Below, one piece after another: positions 1 through 4,563 of a stretch of DNA of 5,489 nt (position 1 is its first letter; every line of letters starts with the position of its first letter). The position numbers and the translations under genes were made by a program. Source of the DNA: CAADGY01 sp900696665 (lineage in GTDB: Bacteria; Acidobacteriota; Terriglobia; Bryobacterales; Bryobacteraceae); assembly GCA_035063885.1 (NCBI GenBank), contig JAPSFM010000185.1, positions 1-5,489 on the forward strand, written 5' to 3'. The notes beneath the pieces are model-generated. The model searched no databases and was not told where the DNA came from. It worked only from the letters and a program-made list of their open reading frames with translations.

Positions 1-20
1 GCGGATTGTCATTCATCCGC
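1..20. repeat. Small inverted repeat at the window edge
   Basis: GCGGAT at 1-6 is the exact reverse complement of ATCCGC at 15-20, around an 8-nt loop. The stem may continue to the left of the window. No T-tract follows, so it is not a clear terminator. It lies just before the 35-bp direct repeats and could belong to the same mobile-element end or be the tail of an upstream gene's 3' hairpin. Confidence 0.35.
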
Positions 21-40
21 AGCATCCGGCATTCTCGTTT

Positions 41-145
41 CAGGCTCATCTCCCGTTGGAATCGAAATCCCATTTCAGGCTCACCCCGCACTGGAACCGG
101 ACCCTCTGCTCAGGCTCATTCTGCATTGGACAATTCTGGGATAAG
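41..145. repeat. Three 35-bp imperfect tandem direct repeats
   Basis: CAGGCTCA recurs at 41, 76 and 111, exactly 35 bp apart each time. Each copy is followed by eight variable bases and then TGGA. The first 20 bp of each unit are conserved and the remainder drifts. Copies 1 and 2 match at 22 of 35 positions. The third copy ends in TTGGACA at 126-132. Because 35 is not a multiple of three, this is not a protein repeat. Repeated internal boxes near each end are known for IS21-family elements (istA/istB), and the GGACA end would suit one, so I infer a possible IS right end. An array of protein-binding sites is the alternative. The rest of 1-181 holds no gene I can support. Confidence 0.6.
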
Positions 146-181
146 CATCCTTCAGATTTTTCGCTTACACTGGGTTGAAGA

Positions 182-745
182 ATGGTTTGTGAGCTAGACG
201 GGGCCAAACCAGTTAATTCGTTCGCACTGGTTTCCTATATCCCCGATCCGCTGGGTGGGTTTCTTGATCGCCTCCGTCAGGAACTGGTGCCGTCGTGTCT
301 GCTGCATTCCCACGTCAGCATTCTGCCCCCGCGGCCTCTTAATGGCCACGCGGACGAGGCATTTGGGCGCATCTGCTCGCGAATGAAGCAGGTGAACGCT
401 TTTGAGCTGCATCTGGGCGATGTCGAGATTTTCGAGAATACCGCCGTTGTGTACATCGCGATCCGGGATGGGTTTGAAGAACTGAAGGCCATGCATGGCC
501 TTCTCAACGCAGGCGCCCTTTCGTTTGAAGAACCCCACAGTTACCACCCGCACATCACCCTGGCCCAGGATTTTCCGAGGGAGCAGTTGCACGAGTTGGC
601 CGCCCGCGCCGCCCGCCGCTGGAGCGAGTTCGATCAAAAGCGGGCCTTCCCGTTAGAGGAGGCGGCGTTTGTGCAGAATACGGATCGCAACATCTGGATC
701 AACCTGGGGCACTGCCCCTTGTCACGGGTACCGGCAACTCTCTAA
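182..745 (+). CDS. 2H phosphoesterase family protein (2'-5' RNA ligase-like)
   Basis: A 187-residue cytoplasmic protein of the 2H phosphoesterase superfamily (LigT/ThpR, cyclic phosphodiesterases), which act on 2',3'-cyclic phosphate or 2'-5' linked RNA ends. The two signature H-x-[ST] motifs are visible: HVSI at residues 44-47 and HITL at 124-127, spaced as expected for the two half-domains of the fold. The length is normal for the family. The start at 182 has a GAAG directly before it, which is too close for a good ribosome site, so the start is only moderately secure. The conserved region begins near residue 14 (FALVSYIPDPLG). There is no signal peptide. It converges with the next, minus-strand gene with 7 bp between the stop codons and no visible terminator. 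The substrate cannot be told from sequence. A perfect 20-bp palindrome lies inside the gene. Confidence 0.85.
   Translation: MVCELDGAKPVNSFALVSYIPDPLGGFLDRLRQELVPSCLLHSHVSILPPRPLNGHADEAFGRICSRMKQVNAFELHLGDVEIFENTAVVYIAIRDGFEELKAMHGLLNAGALSFEEPHSYHPHITLAQDFPREQLHELAARAARRWSEFDQKRAFPLEEAAFVQNTDRNIWINLGHCPLSRVPATL
484..503. repeat. Perfect 20-bp palindrome inside the 2H gene
   Basis: GAAGGCCATG at 484-493 is followed immediately by its exact reverse complement at 494-503. The symmetry stops at the next pair (T483/T504). It encodes part of the helix around residues 102-107 (KAMHGL). It may be coincidence, a protein-binding site, or a restriction/modification-type target containing ATGCAT. Confidence 0.6.
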
Positions 746-752
746 GCTTCCG

Positions 753-1235
753 TTATTCGAACATCTTCAGTTGCTCGCGGGCGGGCTCAACCCTTCTTCG
801 CTGGCGCCGCGCTCCGCCGATTACACCGGCCACGTGGATGCCGGAAAGCGCGCGGCGGGGAATGAACACTTTCTGGTTGTTCGAGAGCGGATCGGGAGGT
901 ACCAGCGTGAACCCGGACGGTTCGATTTGAAGCAGGTCGTTGGCTAGAATGCCTTCCAGCACATCGCCGTCCCGGAAACGCATGCGTACCCACAACCCGG
1001 CGGACTTCGGCCGGGTTGCGAACTCACGCTTTTCTTTTCCCGGATCTCCGCTTAAGAACTCGCGTACGAAATAGACCGTCTTGATCTCTTCGTAGGAGAG
1101 GATTATCAGGTTCCCCGACAGACTCAATAACTCCACACCGGCTGCTGAAAGATAGGTCTGCGGATTCACAAAACCGGATATCGGCTCCCGATCGAATCGC
1201 TGCACGACTACCTTCTTGGTGGTAGACCCCGCCAA
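753..1235 (-). CDS. Conserved protein of unknown function, two related beta-rich modules (DUF6982-like)
   Basis: A soluble protein of about 160 residues with no signal peptide or membrane segment. It reads as two related beta-rich modules: residues about 7-60 (KKVVVQRFDREPISGFVNP through EIKTVYFVREF) and about 83-138 (VRMRFRDGDVLEGIL through IPRRALSGIHV). It ends in a basic stretch (ARRQRRR) and a short tail. The second module resembles DUF6982-type proteins that I associate with Acidobacteriota. No catalytic motif is visible. The frame stays open to a GTG at 1292, giving 179 residues. I prefer the TTG at 1235 because a GAGGA lies 10 nt upstream (1250-1246) and because the likely -10 box (1282-1277) would put the transcript start near 1270, downstream of the GTG and of the ATG at 1286. 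It diverges from xerD. The start is uncertain; the gene itself is likely real. Confidence 0.75.
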   Translation of the reverse strand: MAGSTTKKVVVQRFDREPISGFVNPQTYLSAAGVELLSLSGNLIILSYEEIKTVYFVREFLSGDPGKEKREFATRPKSAGLWVRMRFRDGDVLEGILANDLLQIEPSGFTLVPPDPLSNNQKVFIPRRALSGIHVAGVIGGARRQRRRVEPAREQLKMFE

Positions 1236-1245
1236 AATGCTTCCA

Positions 1246-1250
1246 TCCTC
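1246..1250 (-). promoter_or_regulatory. Ribosome binding site deciding the TTG start of the minus-strand gene
   Basis: GAGGA on the minus strand (1250 to 1246), 10 nt before the TTG at 1235. The longer candidate starts at 1292 (GTG) and 1286 (ATG) have no comparable purine-rich site. The spacing is slightly long, so the support is moderate. Confidence 0.4.
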
Positions 1251-1257
1251 AGTTTTC

Positions 1258-1286
1258 TTTAAACATTTTCGCGAGTATTGTATCAT
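1258..1286 (+). promoter_or_regulatory. Putative xerD promoter giving a leaderless transcript
   Basis: TATCAT at 1281-1286 matches five of six bases of the -10 consensus. TTTAAA at 1258-1263 is a weak -35 (four of six) at a 17-bp spacing. Transcription starting 7-8 nt after the -10 box would begin at about 1293-1294, the A of the xerD ATG. This agrees with the absence of any Shine-Dalgarno sequence before that ATG. Confidence 0.45.
1277..1285 (-). promoter_or_regulatory. Putative extended -10 promoter of the minus-strand gene
   Basis: Read on the minus strand, 1285-1277 is TGATACAAT, which fits an extended -10 element (TG-n-TATAAT, hexamer five of six). I see no good -35, which extended -10 promoters can do without. 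The predicted start near 1270 leaves a leader of about 34 nt before the TTG at 1235. The box overlaps the xerD -10 on the other strand. Confidence 0.4.
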
Positions 1287-1293
1287 TGGCACG

Positions 1294-2190
1294 ATGCCTA
1301 GCGCGGATGTGCTAACGGCGAGAATCGACGAGTATCTGGACTTCTGCCGGATGGAAAAGGGCTTAGCTCACAATAGTTTGGACGCCTATGGCCGCGACTT
1401 GGCCAAATTCCGGTCGTTTTTTTTGACCCGGGGGAGCGGAATCCCCGATGCTACGGGCGTTCGCGGCTATCTCGATTATCTCTGGGAGAGAGGGCTGTCC
1501 AGCCGCTCGATATCCCGAAATCTCACCACCCTGCGAAATTTTTACGCATTCCTGCTGCGCGAAAACTACGTCGCATCCGATGCCACCGCTCTTATTTCCT
1601 TACCGCGGCAGTGGAAAGTGCTGCCAAAATCTTTAAATGAAGGGGAAGTTGACAGGCTCCTGGCTGCTCCTGACCCCGCGCGCGGAAACGGTTTACGGGA
1701 CCGGGCCATGCTGGAACTGCTGTACGCTACCGGGCTGCGCGTATCCGAATTGTGCCAGTTGGAATTGAGTGCCATCGAGTTGGATCTGGGGGTGGTGCGG
1801 GTCACCGGCAAGGGCGGAAAGCAGCGTATCGTTCCTGCCGGTAAGCACGCCATCCTGGCCGTAAGAACCTATCTCGAAAGCGGCCGGCCCGCGCTTCTGC
1901 GGGGGCGGGGAAGCCGCTACCTATTCGTGACCTCGCGGGGCGGTTGTCTCACCCGGCAAGGTTTTTGGAAGTTGCTTGGCCGGTACGGAAGGCAAGCCGG
2001 TGTGTTCCGGCGGTTAACGCCCCACGTCATCCGGCACAGCTTTGCCACGCACTTGCTGGAACACGGAGCCGATCTCCGCAGTGTCCAGACGATGCTGGGG
2101 CATGCCGACATCTCGACGACGCAGATCTATACGCATGTCACCCGGTCACGGCTGAGGAAAACGGTAGATGAACATCATCCGCGGGCCTAG
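1294..2190 (+). CDS. xerD: Site-specific tyrosine recombinase XerD
   Basis: A 298-residue tyrosine recombinase that, with XerC, resolves chromosome dimers at dif during division. The N-terminal SAM-like core-binding domain covers about residues 5-90 and the catalytic domain about 112-285. The full catalytic set is present: R149 (TGLRVSEL), K173 (TGKGGKQR), H244 and R247 (HVIRHSFATH), H270 (MLGHADISTT) and the nucleophile Y279 (IYTHV). The length, the near-identical residue positions and the C-terminal HHPRA all match E. coli XerD as I recall it, favouring XerD over XerC or an element integrase. I chose the ATG at 1294 rather than the in-frame TTG at 1216 because it gives the family length, and the extra 26 residues would run across the promoter. 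No ribosome site precedes it, and it is probably leaderless. The CCA-enzyme gene follows after 26 bp. Confidence 0.95.
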   Translation: MPSADVLTARIDEYLDFCRMEKGLAHNSLDAYGRDLAKFRSFFLTRGSGIPDATGVRGYLDYLWERGLSSRSISRNLTTLRNFYAFLLRENYVASDATALISLPRQWKVLPKSLNEGEVDRLLAAPDPARGNGLRDRAMLELLYATGLRVSELCQLELSAIELDLGVVRVTGKGGKQRIVPAGKHAILAVRTYLESGRPALLRGRGSRYLFVTSRGGCLTRQGFWKLLGRYGRQAGVFRRLTPHVIRHSFATHLLEHGADLRSVQTMLGHADISTTQIYTHVTRSRLRKTVDEHHPRA

Positions 2191-2216
2191 GATGGAGTTA
2201 CTGAGAACTAACTGAC

Positions 2217-3515
2217 ATGAGCGACTACATGTTCATGCTGGAAAGCCACCTGACCGCTGGGGAGGCGCGGGTATTGGCCGACGTGCAGGCGGCGGCCGCC
2301 GAGGCAAATGTCAACCTATTCCTGGCAGGCGGCGCCATGCGCGACATGTTGGGAGGATTCGTAATTCGCGACCTCGACTTCACCGTCGAAGGCAACTCAG
2401 TCAAACTGGCCAGGAAACTCGCCCAGAAGACCGGTGCGAAAATACTTGCCGTGGACGATCACCGCAAGTGTGTGGAACTTCTATTTCCGGGTAACGTGAC
2501 CGCGGAGATCGGGATGGCGAGACAGGAGCGTTTCCCAAAGCCCGGCGGCAGAGCACAAGTCTCCCCCGCCACCATCTACGAGGATCTGAAGGGGCGGGAT
2601 TTCACCGTTAATTCCATCGCACTCTCGCTTAATAAGTCCTCCCGCGGGCTGCTGCTCGACCCCAACAACGGGCTGGCAGACCTGGAACATAAAGAGCTGC
2701 GTGCAATAACGAACTACACGCTTTACGACGAACCGGTACGGGTGCTCCGCCTTATTCGCTTCAAAGTGCGGCTCGGTTTCACCATTTCCGCGAAAACCGA
2801 GGCTCAGTACCGCGCCGTGCGGGAAGCCGGCCTGGAAAGCAAAATCGGGCCGCGATCGCTGCTCCACGAACTGACGCAGATCGCAGCCGAAGCCAACGCC
2901 GTTGAAGTGGTGCGCGCTTTGGATCAGGAAGGCTTGCTGCGCCTGTTCTCACCGGCCCTAACCGGGCAGAAGGTGAACCTGGCCGGATTGACGCGCCTAC
3001 AGAAGGCACGGCAGTTCGTACCTTTTGGCGTAGATTTTCAGATAGAGAATACCGGGCTGTTCCTCAGTATTCTGACCGAAAAGCTTACCCCCAAAGAGAA
3101 GTCGGCCATGGCTGCGGCGTTGAAGATGGAAAAGCCGGAGATTGACGCTTGGCAAAAGCTGGATACACGGGTAAAGAAACTCGAAACAGCTTTGAAGTCT
3201 CCACGGCTCCAGAAGCCTTCGCTTGTGTACAAGGCGCTGGAGAACGTCCCCGGCGAGGAAATTCTTTTCCTGTATTTGAGAACCGGCGTCCGTGTTGTAC
3301 AGGATCGGATCCGGAATTACCTGCAAAGATATCTCCCGACCGCGCAAGAGGTGACGGAGGCTGATGTGGCCGCGCCGGCAGGTGTGGAAAAGGGATCGCC
3401 CAAGTATGCCAAATTCCATCAGGCTGCCATCGCCGCGCGGCTTGATGCCCGGCCCAAGAAGACATCGCCCGCGCCTGAGCCTGAACCCCAAGCCGCCGCC
3501 AGCGCACGCAAATGA
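2217..3515 (+). CDS. CCA tRNA nucleotidyltransferase / poly(A) polymerase family protein
   Basis: A 432-residue class II nucleotidyltransferase, probably the enzyme that adds or repairs the 3' CCA of tRNAs from CTP and ATP. The head domain shows GGAMRD at residues 38-43, the metal-binding pair D52 and D54 (RDLDF), RDFTVNSIAL at 127-136 and LLDPNNGLADLEHKELRAI from 146. The base-selection motif D region is DEPVRVLRLIRF at 171-182, where the family usual is EDPLR; the acidic pair is swapped. An RNA-binding helical region follows (about 195-260). The rest is helical and poorly conserved, with no HD phosphohydrolase domain. The last 20 or so residues are a Pro/Ala/Glu-rich tail. The start at 2217 has only a weak purine stretch before it; ATGs at 2229 and 2235 are alternatives. 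Poly(A) polymerase is less likely but not excluded. It is probably cotranscribed with xerD. Confidence 0.88.
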   Translation: MSDYMFMLESHLTAGEARVLADVQAAAAEANVNLFLAGGAMRDMLGGFVIRDLDFTVEGNSVKLARKLAQKTGAKILAVDDHRKCVELLFPGNVTAEIGMARQERFPKPGGRAQVSPATIYEDLKGRDFTVNSIALSLNKSSRGLLLDPNNGLADLEHKELRAITNYTLYDEPVRVLRLIRFKVRLGFTISAKTEAQYRAVREAGLESKIGPRSLLHELTQIAAEANAVEVVRALDQEGLLRLFSPALTGQKVNLAGLTRLQKARQFVPFGVDFQIENTGLFLSILTEKLTPKEKSAMAAALKMEKPEIDAWQKLDTRVKKLETALKSPRLQKPSLVYKALENVPGEEILFLYLRTGVRVVQDRIRNYLQRYLPTAQEVTEADVAAPAGVEKGSPKYAKFHQAAIAARLDARPKKTSPAPEPEPQAAASARK

Positions 3516-3543
3516 CATCCGCGCCGTTGGACGCATCCCGCTG

Positions 3544-3549
3544 TAGAAT
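3544..3549 (+). promoter_or_regulatory. Putative -10 box (TAGAAT) of the downstream transcription unit
   Basis: TAGAAT matches five of six bases of the -10 consensus, in the gap after the CCA-enzyme gene. No -35 lies at normal spacing; TTGGAC at 3527-3532 is only 11 bp away. A start 7-8 nt downstream falls on the ATG at 3557, the same geometry as at xerD. It is the only promoter-like signal I see for the genes that follow. Confidence 0.4.
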
Positions 3550-3556
3550 TGCACTC

Positions 3557-3625
3557 ATGAACCGTCGAGTGTTTCTCACCGGCGCCAAATATCGCGCGCC
3601 ATACGTCATGCCGGGAAATGTCTGA
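3557..3625 (+). CDS. Leaderless 22-codon frame with a Tat-like start; broken gene or leader peptide
   Basis: An ATG at 3557, seven bases after a -10 box, opens a 22-residue frame that begins MNRRVFLTGA and stops at TGA 3623-3625. The twin arginine followed by V-F-L fits the n-region of a Tat signal peptide, and many secreted proteins start this way. The hydrophobic core never follows: the frame turns to KYRAPYVMPGNV and ends. It could be the surviving 5' end of a lost secreted-protein gene that now supplies the promoter for the SH3-protein gene. It could also be a short leader whose termination, 17 nt before the next ATG, lets ribosomes reinitiate there. It could also be chance. Confidence 0.3.
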   Translation: MNRRVFLTGAKYRAPYVMPGNV

Positions 3626-3642
3626 CCCCCTTAGCCGCCATC

Positions 3643-4551
3643 ATGCCTCAATACCGCGTAAACGCGAACAGCCTCAACGTCCGTTCGACTCCGCAAGTGA
3701 GGAACGATAACAAGATCGCCGTCCTGCCATTCGGGCATCTTGTGGAAAAAGCCGCCGGGGCCGATGCCGGCGGCTGGTGGAAAATCCGGACCCGTCTTCA
3801 GGAAGCCGCCATCGAAGGATTTGTGTCGAGTGAGTTCCTGTCCGCCGAGGATGGCTTCACGGCGCCGCAAGCAGCCACGTCGATCCGCCCAGTGCATCTC
3901 GAAGAGAACAACCCCAAAATCACCCGGGCCTCCTCATCCGGCCGTGCGTTTCCTCTTGGTGAGCCGGCGAAGCCGTTCCGGACGGGGACATCGCCCGAAG
4001 AGAAATGTGCACAACTTGCGGAGATCGTCCGTTTCCTCGACGTGGAGAAGAACGCCCGCTACACGCCGGAGCCCAAAGCGACGTATTGCAACATTTACGC
4101 CTATGATTACTGTTACTTGGCGCGCGTGTACCTGCCGCGGGTATGGTGGACAGAAGGCGCTATCGCGCAACTTGCCCGCGGTGAGCCCGTCTTTCCGAGC
4201 TACGGACATACCGTCCGCGAACTGAGTGCGAACGCGCTTTATGACTGGCTGAGCGATTTCGGCAACCTCTTCGGGTGGAGGCGTGCGACGTCGCTTGAAG
4301 AACTTCAAGGAGCGGCCAACCAGGGCGCGGTGTGCGTGATCTGCGCCCAACGGACCGACAGGAACCAGCCCGGGCACATCTCTGCTGTCGTTCCGGAAGC
4401 CCCTCCTAACGCAGCCCGGCGAAAAGGGAACGATGTTCGCCTGCCGCTCCAGAGCCAGGCAGGGAGGAAGAACTTCTGCTATTCCTGCGGCACTGCGCCC
4501 TGGTGGCAAGACACGCAGTTCGGACGGTTCGGTTTTTGGATTCATCCTTGA
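3643..4551 (+). CDS. SH3-domain protein with a C-terminal putative Cys/His peptidase or amidase domain
   Basis: A 302-residue protein. Residues 3-67 form a bacterial SH3 domain (YRVNANSLNVRSTP through GFVSSEFLS), a fold that often binds cell-wall peptides. A flexible linker of about 50 residues follows. The C-terminal domain (about 120-302) has TYCNIYAYDYC at 147-157, RVYLPRVWW at 161-169, NALYDWLSDFG at 197-207 and NQPGHISAVVPE at 241-252. The order of a Cys near a helix start (C149) and a later His on a strand (H245) is that of NlpC/P60, CHAP and related papain-fold cell-wall hydrolases, so I infer a peptidoglycan peptidase or amidase. I cannot name the family. Four further Cys (C231, C234, C279, C282) could pair or bind metal. 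There is no signal peptide or membrane segment, odd for a wall enzyme. No ribosome site precedes the ATG, and its frame offers no ATG, GTG or TTG upstream back to the TAG at 3544. Confidence 0.75.
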   Translation: MPQYRVNANSLNVRSTPQVRNDNKIAVLPFGHLVEKAAGADAGGWWKIRTRLQEAAIEGFVSSEFLSAEDGFTAPQAATSIRPVHLEENNPKITRASSSGRAFPLGEPAKPFRTGTSPEEKCAQLAEIVRFLDVEKNARYTPEPKATYCNIYAYDYCYLARVYLPRVWWTEGAIAQLARGEPVFPSYGHTVRELSANALYDWLSDFGNLFGWRRATSLEELQGAANQGAVCVICAQRTDRNQPGHISAVVPEAPPNAARRKGNDVRLPLQSQAGRKNFCYSCGTAPWWQDTQFGRFGFWIHP

Positions 4552-4552
4552 T

Positions 4553-4558
4553 GGGGAA
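4553..4558 (+). promoter_or_regulatory. Ribosome binding site of the thiamine-diphosphate enzyme gene
   Basis: GGGGAA at 4553-4558, five nt before the ATG at 4564, starting one base after the stop codon of the preceding gene. It is one of the few clear Shine-Dalgarno sites in this window and fixes the start. Confidence 0.55.
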
Positions 4559-4563
4559 CGGCT

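Noticed and set aside
41..145. CRISPR array
   Set aside because: The repeats are imperfect and the unit is only 35 bp in total including the variable part, so there are no spacers of normal length and no cas genes.
6..197. 63-codon open frame on the plus strand at the window start
   Set aside because: It runs through the 35-bp repeats, has an Arg/Ser-rich composition without recognisable domain content, and overlaps the start of the 2H gene. It is probably chance.
1236..1292. Longer start of the minus-strand gene (GTG at 1292 or ATG at 1286)
   Set aside because: Both lie upstream of the predicted transcript start, lack a ribosome site, and add residues (MPMIQYSRKCLKK...) that do not look like part of the conserved module. 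They are not fully excluded.
1216..1293. Longer xerD start (TTG at 1216) adding 26 residues
   Set aside because: The ATG at 1294 gives the standard 298-residue length with catalytic residues at the usual positions. The extension would cross the promoter boxes and overlap the divergent gene.
2997..3609. Long minus-strand open frames opposite the CCA-enzyme gene
   Set aside because: They are antisense to a well-supported gene, have no recognisable motifs, and are typical of high-GC coding DNA.
3750..3775. GC-rich 9-bp stem with an 8-nt loop as a terminator
   Set aside because: It lies inside the SH3-domain coding sequence, has no T-tract after it, and is explained by Ala/Gly-rich codons (KAAGADAGGW).
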